A stretch of DNA of 64,000 nucleotides from Hemerocallis citrina (lineage: Eukaryota > Streptophyta > Magnoliopsida > Asparagales > Asphodelaceae), in contig JACEHZ010000592.1 of assembly GCA_017893485.1 (NCBI GenBank), positions 1,240,001-1,304,000 of the forward strand. Direction: 5' to 3'. The translations under genes and the position numbers were made by a program. Below, piece by piece: positions 10,958-22,587 of this stretch (position 1 is the first letter of the stretch; every line of letters starts with the position of its first letter). A model generated the notes under the pieces. The model was not told where the DNA came from. It ran no database searches and was given only the letters and a program-made list of their open reading frames with translations.

Positions 10958-13900
10958 GGGCTAACAAGCATCCCGAAAAGCGCGACGAGACTCCCGAGTT
11001 TGAAGAGGAACGCATCTTGCATCTCATTCATGGGGGTCCCATGGGAGGAACCTCCAACTCTTCCCGGAAGGTTTTCATACGAAAGGTTAATTCGGTTCAT
11101 GGCATACCCCCTCCCAAAGGCCTCGGAGTCCCGATCACCTTCTCAGATGAAAACCTGGAGGGAGTCCGAACCCCCCATTATGACGCACTAGTGATCAACC
11201 TCCATATGGCAAATTTTAAAGTGGAGAGGATTCTGGTGGACAGTGGCAGCTCCGTTAACATCCTCTTCCTGGCGGCTTTCCGAGGACTCAAGTTACCGCG
11301 TAACAGGCTCAAGCCCGCCGGCTATACGCTCCATGGGTTCACGGGAGTGCCAGTGACTATCGAAGGGGTGATCACCCTTGACGTAACCGCTGGCAAAACT
11401 CCTACTACCCGGACGGAGCCAATGGACTTCATGGTCGTCGACATCCCAGCTGCTTACAATGTGATTCTAGGCCGACCTGGCCTAGCTGCTTTAGAGGCCG
11501 TCCCGTCGGCTTATCACCTTAAAATGAAGTTCCCCACCACGTCAGGTGTAGGGGAAGTAAGAGGTAGTCAAGAGATGGCCCGTAAGTGTTACATGACCTC
11601 CACCGGGGGTCCTGTCCTCTCCCTCAAGACCCTCGAGATTCCCCAGGAGAATGCCCAACCTATGTCCGAACCGGTGGATGAGCTGGAGGAAGTGCTCTTT
11701 TCCGAGCAAGATCCGAACCGCAAGTTCTTTATCAGCAAGGCCCTCCCATCTGCCCTATGTTCCGACGTAGTCTAATGCATCAGGAAGAACCATGACCTCT
11801 TCGCCTGGTCGGCTACCGATATGCCGGGAATTTCCGAGGAACTCCTCGTCCACCACCTAAGCATTGCTCCGGGGTCCAAACCGGTCCAACAGAAGAGGCG
11901 CAAATTCACCCCTGAGCGCCAGCAAGCTATAAAGGATGAAGTGGACAAGCTTCTCAAGGCCCGATTCATACAAGAAGTCAATTATCCCGAATGGCTCTCC
12001 AATGTTGTTATGGTTAAGAAGGCCAACGGAACCTGGAGAATTTGCATCGACTTCACGGACCTGAACAAAGCATGCCCGAAGGATCCTTTCCCTCTCCCCA
12101 GCATCGACACCTTGATCGACGCTACTTTGGGCCATGAGCTGCTGAGCTTTATGGATGCCTTCTCCGGATACAATCAAATTAGAATGTTCCTCCCGGATAT
12201 CCCAAAGACCTCCTTCGACACCGATCAAGGGCTCTATTGCTACAGGGTAATGCCCTTTGGGCTGAAGAATGCCGATGCCACCTACCAGCGCCTAGTCAAT
12301 AAAGTCTTCCAGAATCAGATTGGCCGAAACATGGAAGTGTATGTTGATGATATGCTAGTTAAAAGCATCCATGGGGCCGACCATGTTGCCGATCTCCAAG
12401 AAGCATTCGATGTGTTGAGGAAGCATGATATGAGGCTCAACCCGAACAAGTGTGCGCTCGGAGTCTCTTCGGGAAAGTTCCTAGGCTTCATGGTCAGCCA
12501 AAGAGGAATCGAAACCAACCCCGACAAGATCAAAGCCATACTGGACACGGCGCCCCCTACAAGTGTGAAGGAGGTTCAGAAGCTCATGGGGAGCCTCGCG
12601 GCCATAGGGCGTTTCCTGTCAAAGTCAGAAGAAAAGTGTCTTCCTTTCTTTAAGGCCCTCAGGGGGGCTAAGGGCTTCGAGTGGGGCCAATAGCAGCAAG
12701 AGTCGTTCGATCAGCTAAAGGCATATCTAGTCAATCCCCCTCTCCTCAGCAAGCCTATCTCCGGGGAAATACTCTACCTCTACCTAGCTGCCTACGAGCA
12801 AACCCTCAGCGCTGTACTAGTAAAGGAAGAAGATAAGGCTCAGAAGCCTATCTATTACGTGAACAAGGTACTTCGGAATGCCGAGCTCCGCTATCCAAGA
12901 TTGGAGAAGATAGCATATGCCTTGGTTGTGGTAGCCAGGAAGCTCTGCCCTTATTTTCAATCCCACTCGGTGGTTGTTCTTACCGACCAGCCACTTAAGC
13001 AAGTCCTACACAAACCCGAGACCTCAGGCCGTCTGATGAAATGGTCGATCGAGCTGAGTCAGCATGACATATCTTACCAGTCTCGGACCGCAATCAAGGC
13101 TCATGCCTTAGCTGAATTTATTGTCGAGAGCACCATCTCAGAGGTCAGTCAAGCAGTGAACTGGCCTCCCATCTAGACAGTATATGTGGACGGGTCCTCT
13201 TGCATCGAAGGGAGCGGAACCGGGGTCATTCTGGCAAGCCCAGATGACTTCGTTCTCCAATACTCCCTCCGCATCAACTTTAAGGCCTCCAACAACGAAG
13301 CGGAGTATGAAGCCCTTATAACCGGCCTTGGTATGGCTCACAAGGCAGGGGCACAACGTCTCCGAATAATCAGTGATTCGAAACTGGTGGTGAATCAAGT
13401 CTTAGGGGAATACGAAGCGCGAGACGACCGAATGGCTAAGTACCTAGCCAAGGTTCAAAGTCTCATGGCTTCATTCGAAGAGGCGTAAATCCAACGGATC
13501 CCTAGAGAAGAAAATTCCCAAGCAGATTCCCTCTCCAAATTGGCCTCCTCCTCCCTCCAAGGTCTTGAGCAGGCCGTCCTGATTGAAGTGCTCCTAAGAC
13601 CAAGCATAGAAGAAGAAGCCCCCAGCTCGATGGAATCGCTGCCCGTCCAACTTCAGGAAAACTGGATGAAACCTTTGATAAAATTCCTCAAGGATGGGCA
13701 ACTCCCCGAAGACCCTAAAGAAGCTCGTCGAGTCCGAACGAGAGTAGAGTGGTACACCCTTGTTGAGGGAGTCTTGTTCAAATGCTCCTACACCCAAGTA
13801 GACGGTAGACCTTACTTGAGATGCCTCTCCCCGGAAGAAGCCTCATACGCCTTGCAAGAACTCCACGAAGGAATAGGTGGAACCCATTCAGGGTCAAGAT

Positions 13901-14928
13901 CCCTTGCTAGGAAGGTGTTGAATTATAGATATTTTTGGCCTACACTGCTACGCGATGCCGAACAACATGTGCGACATTGCAGCTCCTGTCAGCAGTACTC
14001 CAACATTCGTCGCCTACCCCAAGCACAACTCACATCTCTATCAAGTCTGATTCCCTTCGCAATATGGGGGATGGACTTGCTAGGCCCGTTTCCACCAGCT
14101 TCCAGTCAGCTTAAGTTCCTAGTCGTGGCAATCGACTATTTTTCCAAGTGGATCGAGGCCGAACCATTGGCTACAATTACAGAGAACAAAGTACTGCAGC
14201 TCTTCTGAAAAAATGTTATCTGTAGGTTCGGCGTGCCTCGGTACCTAATAACAGATAATGGAACACAGTTTACGGGGGCCGCATTCCGATCTCTGTGTGA
14301 AGACCTCGCCATTCAGCAACGCTTCTCCTCTGTCTCCCATCCTCAATCAAATGGCCAAGTGGAAAATGCCAACCGGCAGATCCTCTCCGGTATCAAGAAG
14401 AGGCTAGATAAGGCGGCCAAAGGCTTATGGGCGGAACAGCTTCCCAACGTACTGTGGAACTACCGCACTACGAAACGGACCCCCACAAGTGAGTCGCCAT
14501 TTAATCTCACATATGGGTCTGAAGCTGTGATCCCCTTGGAAGTCGGTCTACCATCTCCTCGCCTTATGGCCTATGAAGAAGAGGAGAATGCTAGAGAGCT
14601 TCGGACGAATTTGGACTTAGTTGATGAGCTCTGTGAAAAAGCTTCAATCCGCCAGCAAAACTACCGAAGAAGAATTGAGCAGGCCTACAACAAAATGGTC
14701 CGTCCCACTAATCTCAAGGAAGGGGACTTGGTCCTCAGAAAACTAGCTATCTCCTTCCCCAGCCAAAAGAGTAAGCTAGCCCCCAATTGGAAAGGACCCT
14801 ACAAGATCACCAAGGTAGTGCGGCCCGGGACATACCGTCTTGAAGACCTTGAAGGTAGAGAGATACCCAGGACTTGGAATGCTAACCACCTACTGAAGTA
14901 CCAAGAAAGCGCCTTAACGCCTCTCTAA
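10958..14928 (+). pseudogene. pol: Tat A protease-RT-RNase H-second RNase H-integrase
   Basis: One reading frame runs to the TAA at 14926-14928. It holds protease LVDSGSSVNILF (about 11233-11268), reverse transcriptase with YVDDML near 12340-12357, the classical RNase H (about 12740-13130), a second archaeal-type RNase H starting VYVDGSS near 13180, and integrase with the HHCC finger (about 13860-13995) and catalytic D (GMDLLGPF), D (TDNGTQF) and E (GQVENAN). Five stops break it: TAA 11773, TAG 12691, TAG 13174, TAA 13486 and TGA 14206. Four of these are single transitions relative to copy B. A dead copy. Confidence 0.92.
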
Positions 14929-15036
14929 GTAACTTCAAGTGTCGGGCCATTCCCATCTTTTCACTTGTATTTTGCTTCTTTATTTTGTCATTGTAATAAC
15001 GGCTTGCAACTTAGAAGCAGCCGATTAGCAGTTATC

Positions 15037-15042
15037 AATAAA
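15037..15042 (+). terminator. Internal poly(A) signal after Tat A pol
   Basis: AATAAA lies 109 bases after the pol stop, within a conserved stretch (CTTGTATTTTGCTTC ... CTTGCAACTTAGAAGC). Copy B has the same signal at the same spacing. It would end the sense transcript before the antisense gene. Confidence 0.6.
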
Positions 15043-15112
15043 GATCTTATTTTCCTTATATTTTCCTTGTGAATTATTTTTATCTTTCTGTTTAAGGCCT
15101 TTAATCACTCTT

Positions 15113-15720
15113 ACTCAAACGACGAGTTCGGAGTCCAAAACTTGGCTCGATTCTGCTTCACAAGCTCGCTCTTAAGCAAGCTAGAAATGGTTCGCCATTC
15201 GGAATTGCTCCCGCAACCGTTGAGATTTACTCAAACGACGAGTTCGGAGTCCAAAACTTGGCTCGATTCTGCTTCGCAAGCTCGCTCTTAAGCGAGCTAG
15301 AAGTGGTTCGCCATTCGGAATTGCTCCCACAATCATTGAGATTCACTCAAACGACGAGTTCGGAGTCCAAAACTTGGCTCGATTCCGCTTCGTAAGCTCG
15401 CTTTTAAGCAAGCTAGAAGTGGTTTGCCATTCGGAATTGCTCCCACAACCGTTGAGATTCACTCAAACGACGAGTTCGGAGTCCAAAACTTGGTTCGGTT
15501 CCGCTTTGCAAGCTCGCTCTTGAGCGAGCTAGAAGTGGTTCGCTATTCGGAATTGCTCCCACAACCGTTGAGATTCACTTAAACGATGAGTTCGGAGTCC
15601 AAAACTTGGCTCGATTCCGCTTCGCAAGCTCGCTTTGAAGCGAGCTAGAAGTGTTTCGCCATTCGGAATTGCTCCCACAACCGTTGAGATTCACTCAAAC
15701 GACACGTTCGGAATCCAAAT
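15113..15720 (+). repeat. 116-bp tandem array with internal hairpins, Tat A
   Basis: Units start at 15113, 15229, 15345, 15461 and 15577, exactly 116 bases apart, with a partial sixth from 15693. Each unit contains an inverted repeat of the form AGCTCGCT, four bases, AGCGAGCT; units 2, 4 and 5 keep it perfect (for example 15279-15298). The array lies between the sense poly(A) signal and the end of the antisense gene. Confidence 0.93.
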
Positions 15721-15739
15721 CACTTGGCTGGATAACTGA

Positions 15740-16113
15740 TCGTTTCTACAACTATACTAGACATAGGAGAAGAGTACTTGGAGGAACTAAACTTTGGTTC
15801 TTATGATTCGTTTAAAGATGAAGTAATTCTTCAAGAGGCTGCTCCCCGCTGCAAGACACTGGCTTCCCTTACAATTCGCAGCGGCCATAACATTGGAGGC
15901 TGCAAAAACCATAGCGCTGCTTATCAATCTCAAGTTCACGAGGTTGACATTTCGAGCCTATAAGAAGGAAGATTTGCTTCTGATTCGGAGTAGTTTTCAA
16001 AAGTTAGAGGAGTTGTACTTGAATGAATGCCCCATTGCTTCACTTGATTGGATAACTGATGAAGATATTCAAGCATACATTCCCGAGCAACTCGCATTCC
16101 GAGCTGCGTATTA
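15740..16113 (+). pseudogene. LRR-like host gene fragment captured in Tat A
   Basis: Two overlapping frames encode leucine-patterned sequence: GEEYLEELNFGSYDSF in one, and LRSSF-type QKLEELYLNECPIASLDW in the other. The L..L.L....C pattern resembles leucine-rich repeats of F-box/LRR-type plant proteins. The fragment is unrelated to any retroelement domain. Copy B carries the same fragment with an internal deletion (about 34079-34255), so capture predates their split. Similar 20-base words (TCACTTGGCTGGATAACTGAT-like) sit at both ends, near 15719 and 16038. The exact gene family is uncertain. Confidence 0.55.
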
Positions 16114-16500
16114 GGGAGAAACACCTTGATCAGACGGCCGCATCCACAAAATGACAAGATAGCGTTTTCTCGTGGTCCACACCGTCTTCTACATCGAGCG
16201 GGCTAGAAGTGGTTTGACATTCGGAATTTCTCCCTCATCCGTCGGGACCTGCTCTGGCAAAGAACGCGGAACTGAAAGCTTGGTTCGGCTTCGCTTCTAT
16301 CCCTTGCTCATAAGCGAGTTACAAGTGGGGTACCAAACAAATAACAAGTACTAACAAAACATGCAAACACACAAACGCTAGAGAGTAAAACAAGCCTTCA
16401 CTTCTATTAAAGTTCAAAGGAACATAGGTTACAAGGCCAAACTACTCTACTACAAGGGACTACAAAGACTCAAAGAGGCATAATTACAACAACTTATTCA
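16114..16500. other. Non-coding spacer 3' of the antisense gene, Tat A
   Basis: It holds one copy of the AAAATGACAAGATAGCGTTTTCT module (16137-16165), which is otherwise found in the upstream repeats at 20247 and beyond, then a relic of the 116-bp repeat (about 16195-16330). The minus strand has AATAGAAG near 16400, a weak poly(A)-like signal for the antisense transcript. I see no gene. Confidence 0.5.
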
Positions 16501-16574
16501 GCGTTTCTTCGGAACAGGAACGTTTCGGTTCAAAGGCACCCGGGAACGGCGTCGCCTAACCTCGGAGCTCGTCT

Positions 16575-17331
16575 CTAGACCAACGAATCGAGACACCTCT
16601 TGCTGACCGTGGCCCCAACCGAAGCGCCACTAGACGAAGTAGCCACTCCACTTTGAGCGTCCGCCGGACTCCGCCTAACGGCAGGCGAACGAGTCGCGAG
16701 CTCATAAAATGAGATTCCCCTCTCACTCTCTTTGCGAGTACACGACATGCTTCTGACGTTAATCCGTTCAGGCTGAGGTTTGAGTCGGGCCACTTCCTCC
16801 TCGAGCTCAACGATTCGATCCTTCAGAGTAGCGTCCTTCACAACTATTTTGAAACGAGGAAGTTGAGCGGATCCGGCGGCTCCAGAGATGTTGACTGTAA
16901 TTCGACGAAGATGGGTCACTTCGATGCTTTTGTCGAATGTAACCCTCCTCAGCTCGTCAACCTTCGCCGTCAACTCGCCGCGCTCGACCATCAACTTACC
17001 CACCACTGAAGCTAACTCCTCTTCCTTCGCTAAATTTTTTTTCTTCTGCTATCTTTAGGTGATGAACCTCCACCAGTAGTTTGCCTTTCTCCTTCTCAAC
17101 GTCAAACATCGTCTTCCTAAGCAACTCCACCTCGCCTTCAAGACGAACCTCGCGAGATCGCTTCCGTAGTTGTTTCAGCTCGGAGAAATACTCCCTCGAC
17201 GTTGCCTTGAGATCCTCTAGATCCAACTCGCTCTTAAGGAAACACTCTCGGCTACTGGAGAGGGCCAGCTTCGCTGCTTTCAAGTCAGCGCGGAGACGAG
17301 AGGTTTCGGCCGATGAACTCGACTCGACAGC
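16575..17331 (-). pseudogene. Tat A antisense gene, downstream terminal exon (coiled coil)
   Basis: On the minus strand an acceptor TTTTTCAG ends at 17332, and an exon opens in phase 0 at 17331. It encodes a charged, heptad-rich coiled coil (for example KLALSSSRECFLKSELDLED) and a conserved serine-rich tail with RSMSCTRKESERGISFYELA. It is homologous to 34422-35237 in copy B and 59475-60314 in copy C. A frameshift lies in the T8 run at 17035-17042, and a short deletion near the 3' end changes the last residues. It is probably an alternative 3' exon of the antisense gene at 17756-19751. Biochemical function is unknown. Confidence 0.7.
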
Positions 17332-17755
17332 CTGAAAAACGAAGGCATATCAACACGAAGAACAAGAGGCGGTGCCCAACACTTAGCCAAATCTTAAGAC
17401 AAATATTTTCAAGATTCAAAAAAGACTTCAACACTTAGTGAGTTTACCAAAAACCAAATTTTTATTGATACCAAAAAGCGGTGGCCAGTCCGCTACAAGG
17501 CAGTACAAGAAAAGAATTTTTTTTTTTTTTACTACAAGAGCAAGAAGATCAAGGGGCCACCTTAGGCGGTAGTTCTGAAACAGGCACCTCGGTAGATGAC
17601 CCCTCGTCCTCCTCCGCTTTGCCCTGGGAGTCGGTTACGACCTGGTTACCCCCTTCTTCTGCCACCACAGCCTCGAGGTCGGCAGGAACATCAACGCCTT
17701 GTGGCTCGTCCCCCTCCTCTCCTTCGTCCTATTCCTCTTCCTCTTCGGCTTCTTC

Positions 17756-19751
17756 CTAGGCACCAGGCCACAGCCTGTACCTCGACCTGTCGAAGTCGGG
17801 AACTCGAGCCTCAACGTGATCGAGCGCTCTGGCATAAGACAACTCCATGTTTGCCGCCATGTGCTTCTTAGCCTCGGCCTCGATCTCCACCCTCGCCTTC
17901 TCCACGACCTCGGCTTGTTGCAGCTTCACTGCCTCCAAAGCCCTCGCCGCTGTGGCCCTTTCCTCGACTGCCTTTGCGACCTCTGAAGCAAGCTTCTCCT
18001 TCGCTTGCGCCAAAGTCGCCTCAAGGTCAGCGACCTGGGCCACCAGAGCATCCGAGCGATGCTGCTCTGCTTCGAGCTGCTTCACGGCCCTCGCCCTCTC
18101 CGCTCGGTCTTTGTTGCTGAGGGCCTTTAGCTCCCTCTCTTGCTCGGCATGCTCCTCGAGAAGATGTCCGAAGTGGCAAGTAGCCTGCACGGAGAGGTGG
18201 TTAGAACACAACAAAAACTGAGCTAAAGACTTAGAAAATTTTTAAGAAAAATTTGAAACAGCAAGGAAAACTTACCGACACAAGCGACCAAGCTACCTCG
18301 AGAGCGTCGTCGCCGGTCGTCCCCACCTTCAGGACAGCTAGGTCCTTCGGGGTCGGGAGGTGGCGAACAGCCTGCATGCTCATCCCCGAGTCCCCTAAGA
18401 AGCCGTCGTGGTTCTTCACCCGCCAATCAGGAATGAACAGCTTCTTGTGAGCCTCGGTCAGTATCGCCTCGGCCTGCTCGATCAAGGGTGGGGCCTCAAG
18501 CGCCAGCACCGCCGCGACGGAGAAGCCCTCACCTACAGGGGCAGAGAGGGTCGGCTGGACAACAACTGCCAAGGACGGCTCCCAAGAAGAAGTGGTGACG
18601 ACTGCCGAAGGTGCCTTGGTGGGTCGGCCAGACGAGGGACCCGTGCTCGTCCTCTTCCTCTTCATGCCGTCGGCGGCTTTGCTTCGTTCAGCCATCATAC
18701 CCTTGAAGTCCATGTTTGGAGCCTCTGTCCAAGTGAAAGGTAAAACTAGTTAGAAAAATGCATACAAGGCATCAAAGAAAGTAAAGCAGAAAGATAGAGA
18801 TTTCAGGAGCATACTCGGGTCGATCGGATTAAGGCCCGACCTGTGCAACACCTCCTCGGTCATCTCCCTCCAACTCAACATCGGAAGATCGATTAGCTTC
18901 GCTACCACCTCTACCTTGGCCTTCGCATACTTCGGCACCTCTTCCTTCCACCGGGTTGGGAAGTCCCACGCCGAAGGGCTCTTGATCAGAAAAAACTTCC
19001 CCTTCCACGACTTTATCGAGTCGGGATTCTCTATCAGCTTAACTCCTTTCCGAGGCGACAGATAGTATCGAGCCTCGAGCTTGCTCATCCTGTTGATTTG
19101 GTATAAACTTCGGAGGATGACGAGCTCCGGCTCGACTTTGGCTGTTCGGCATTGCAGCAGAAAACCGAGCACGTGGTGCCACGTGTTTGGCATGAGCTGT
19201 ATGGGGCACAGCCCATACCACTGAAGGACTACCGTCACGAAGGGATGGAGGAGGAAGTGCAGGCCGGCATTCAACTCGTCGAAGGCGAAGATGCATGTGT
19301 TCGGCGGGAAGACGGTGTTCGCTCGCACCCCGGGGCCGGGGAGAACCAGTGTGTACTCCTGGGTAATGGCGAAACCCTTCCTAGTCCGGAGTAGGTCCCG
19401 CTCCGACAGAACCGAGGGGATGTCGTCCACCTCGGCGACCTCCCTCGGATCGTTCTCCTCGTAGGTCTCCGAACAACCAATGACAGCCTTAGCCAGCAGC
19501 TCGCCGCTGTACTGCCTTATCCCTCCATGTCCGGACAATACGGTTGGTAACCGACCCATTGTGCTCGCTCGTCTCTCAGTCTCCACCACCGTCTCGACGA
19601 CCAAAGACCGGACCACTTCCTTCCCCTTCTCCTCGGCCACAGACAACCCTACTATCTCCTTCCCCTTCCTTCGGCTTACCACTTCTCTCTCTTCCTCGGC
19701 ATTCCGACCCCCCGAGGATGATGCCTCACTACCCGAGGATACCCGTGACAT
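17756..19751 (-). pseudogene. Tat A antisense gene, exons 1-3
   Basis: Exon 1 runs 19751-18815, from MSRVSSGSEASSS. It contains a globular domain with LHFLLHPFVTVVLQWYGL and PIQLMPNTWHHVLGF, resembling the Pfam family called putative gypsy type transposon (Transposase_28). Donor GA|GTATGC. Exon 2 runs 18724-18276 after acceptor TTGGACAG; it has a basic KRKRTSTGPSSGRPTK segment (possible nuclear signal) and ends at donor TCG|GTAAGT. Exon 3 starts at 18184 after CCGTGCAG, encodes a coiled coil (HFGHLLEEHAEQERELKAL), and is broken by TAG at 17756-17758. Joined phases (1, then 0) are open. It is transcribed against gag-pol, with TATA about 210 bases upstream. Role unknown; extra antisense ORFs are known in Tat elements. 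Confidence 0.8.
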
Positions 19752-19960
19752 CTCCTAGAATAAGTAACTGAAGTTAAATAAACTGACCTTTGATTTGACA
19801 TCTACGGTCGGAAAAAACTCCGCCAGAAATTGCTTGGCCTTCGCGATAGCTAGCACAACCACCTTTGAGCTCAAATCTCCGCTAGCAGAACAACTCGAGA
19901 GCAAAAGTAAAATTTGAGAGTAAAAGTGAAAGAATGAGCTAAGGGGTGGGGGGGTGAGAA

Positions 19961-19970
19961 CTTATAGCCA
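19961..19970 (-). promoter_or_regulatory. TATA box of Tat A antisense gene
   Basis: On the minus strand the sequence reads TGGCTATAAG, about 210 bases before ATG 19751. It is followed by a pyrimidine-rich leader containing CTTTTACTCTC. The same TATA position and leader motif occur in copies B and C. Confidence 0.6.
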
Positions 19971-20079
19971 ATAGCGACAAAGGTTGGGCTTTTGTAATGC
20001 TTGGGGGCCCGTTAAGGGAGATGGAACGACAGAATGGGGAAAGCTGCAATGGTTCAGAAGAAGGTCGCGACGGTTTACT

Positions 20080-21350
20080 TAACATCGCAGTCCGGCAATC
20101 CGTAACTTGCCGAGCCACCGAGGCACTCTGCCGAGCTACTGGGGCACCGACCTCCACATATGGAGAAAAATGCGGCCGAGCCACTTTCATCGTCAGATTG
20201 TCTCAAAATTCGTGTCCAAATATGATGAACGGCTCAGACCATGCCACGCCCACAAAACGACAAGATAACGTTTTCTCGTGATCTGAACCTCCAACTTCGA
20301 GATCCGCGCAATGATGAGCGCTCCAGATCCAACCATGTGGCTTAATGACTCGTAACGAGCCGAGCCACCAAGGCACTCTGCCGAGCTACCGGGGCATCGA
20401 CCTCTACATATGGAGAAAAATGTCGCCGAACCACTTTCACCATCAGAATGTCTCAAAGTTCGTGTCCAAATTTGATGAACGGCTCAGACCACGCCACGCC
20501 CACAAAATGACAAGATAACGTTTTCTCGTGATCTGAACCTCCAACTTCGAGATCGACGCCATGATGAGCGCTCCAGATCCAACCACGTATCTCAATGACT
20601 CGTAACTTGCCAAGCCACTGAGGCACTCTGCCGAGCTACTGAGGCATCGACCTCCACATATGGAGAAAAATGCTGTCAAGCCACTTTCACCGTCAGTTTG
20701 TCTCAAAGTTCGTGTCCAAATCTGATGAACGGCTCAGATCACGCCACGCCCACAAAACGACAAGATAACGTTTTCTCATGATCTGAACCTCCAACTTCGA
20801 GATCCGCGCCATGATGAGAGCCCCAGATCCAACCACGTGGCTCGAGACTCGTCCCGATCTACCGAGCCACCGGAGTACTCAACCGAGCTACCAAACAGCT
20901 TAGCCGAGCCACCGAGCTACTAAGGAACAGCTTAGCCGAGCCACCGAGCTACTAAGGAGCAGAGACCGAGCTACTGAGCCACCGAAGCACTATAGCCGAG
21001 CTACCGGGGCACCGACCTTCACATGTGAAGAAAAATGATGCCGAACCACTCTAGCTGTCGGATCGTTTCAAAATAACGCTAGAATATAATGAGCGGCTCA
21101 GATCACGCCGCGTCCACAAAACGACAAGATAGCATTTTCTCGTGATCTGAACCCCTTCTTCGTGATTCACACCATGATGAATGCTCCAGATCTTGCCACA
21201 TAGCTCGGCAGCTCGCTACGCACCGAGCTACCGAGCTATCGAGGATGACTAGTCGAGCTACCGAGGCACCAACCTCCGCAAATGGAGAAATATGCTGCCG
21301 AGCTACTTCGGCCGTCCGATCCTCCAGAAATTTGCCCCCAACGCTGATGA
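20080..21350 (-). repeat. About 250-bp tandem repeats upstream of Tat A antisense gene
   Basis: The phrase CCTCCACATATGGAGAAAAATG recurs at 20151, 20401 and 20651 (period 250) and in decayed form near 21011 and 21274. Each unit has the AAAACGACAAGATAACGTTTT module (itself partly inverted), flanking arms such as CAGATCACG and CGTGATCTG, and CACGTG-like words. Short CCGAGCTAC/CCGAGCCAC words fill the spacers. Confidence 0.88.
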
Positions 21351-21812
21351 AGGGCCCAGATCACGCCACGTCATAAATTGGATTACAACATTAATTTTTA
21401 TTTAAAAAATCGAATTATTTATCTAAAAATTGCGAAAAAATGATTAAAAATTTAGGAAAATTAATTAAAAATTCTAAAAAATAATTATAAATTCGGGAAA
21501 ATATTTTTGAGCCCCTGGGTAAATAATTATTGCTTAGAATAGTTAATTAAGACTCCCGAACAACGAATCACCACTTTGCAAAATTAAGTAAATTTTCCAA
21601 AAAATAGATAAAAATTAAGAAAAATCCCCAAAGGTTCAGGAGAGCTCAAAAATAACCTCGAGCATGCAACTAGCTCCAAAAATCACCATAATACCTCATG
21701 CAAAGATTCGACACCCCTTATTTGGACTCCGTTACAACTCCACAAGCCATTAAAACAGTAAAAATACTCCTCAAAGGCTGATTAAACTCAGTTTTCGGGA
21801 GTGGGAGGCTTA
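21351..21812 (+). other. AT-rich spacer and polypurine tract before Tat A 3' LTR
   Basis: Most of it is A/T-rich without open frames and is closely matched in copy B at 39650-40091. The last bases, CGGGAGTGGGAGGCTTA (21796-21812), are the polypurine tract. Confidence 0.75.
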
Positions 21813-22587
21813 TGATACGGCTAAAAATAGGGTTAAATCGGAACCGTCTAAATCGGGCACAAATCTTAAAGATCAGGGGTAAAATGGTAATTTCACCTAC
21901 AAACAGGTCTGAAGTAGGTACTGGATCTTTTTTCCAAAGGCCCAATAACCCACGAACGGATCCATCTCAACTGGATACGAGTTTCAATCCGCAAGAAACC
22001 TGGTCCTGCTGGGTAGAATTAGGGTTTATGATTATACCTAATCAACGGCCCTGATTCACTTCTATCCATTCACTGGGAAGTAGGGATTTGATCTTATCCC
22101 GAAACTGGTCCCTAAGACGGCTATAAATACCCCCTATCCCCCACCATTAACAGGTAATCAATCTTTTGCCAGTAAAAGCTCATTCATAATCTTTCTGATT
22201 ACCGACTTGAGCGTCGGAGGGTGCGTTGCCGGGATCAACCCCGGTGTTTCGCACTTTTTGCAGGTTAACGGCGGGAGATCACTGTCAAACTCTGGCGGAA
22301 AGGTTTTAGGTTTGACTATTCGACATCCCAGAGAATCTATATCCCCCACCATTAACAGGTAATCAATCTTTTGCCAGTAAAAGCTCATTCATAATCTTTC
22401 TGATTACCGACTTGAGCGTCGGAGGGTGCGTTGCCGGGATCAACCCCGGTGTTTCGCACTTTTTGCAGGTTAACGGCGGGAGATCACTGTCAAACTCTGG
22501 CAGAAAGGTTTTAGGTTTGACTATTCGACATCCCAGAGAATCTATAAATTCTATCTGTTTGCCCCCACACCAGATTTAGCGATAACA
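21813..22587 (+). repeat. 3' LTR of Tat A, with internal duplication
   Basis: It begins TGATACGGCTAAAAATAGG and ends TTTAGCGATAACA. At 775 bp it is longer than the 563-bp LTRs of copy B because 22136-22340 is repeated almost perfectly at 22341-22545 (205 bp). The duplicated part includes the conserved GCGTCGGAGGGTGCGT block. Confidence 0.92.

Larger units (their letters stand above)
9581..22587 (+). mobile_element. Tat-type Ty3-gypsy retrotransposon, copy A (5' end outside window)
   Basis: Starting at 9581 the sequence aligns with the interior of copy B from about 27991 onwards through gag, pol, tandem array, antisense gene, upstream repeats and 3' LTR. The tandem RNase H domains and the antisense gene are hallmarks of the Tat lineage (Ogre/Retand relatives). 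The left part, with the gag start and 5' LTR, must lie left of the Tekay insertion. The bases after the 3' LTR (AGAGC) would be the target duplication. Confidence 0.92.

Noticed and set aside
17481..18221. Plus-strand frames over the Tat A antisense exons
   Set aside because: They are reverse-strand shadows of the coiled-coil exons, rich in S/T/A; splice phases and conservation support only the minus strand.
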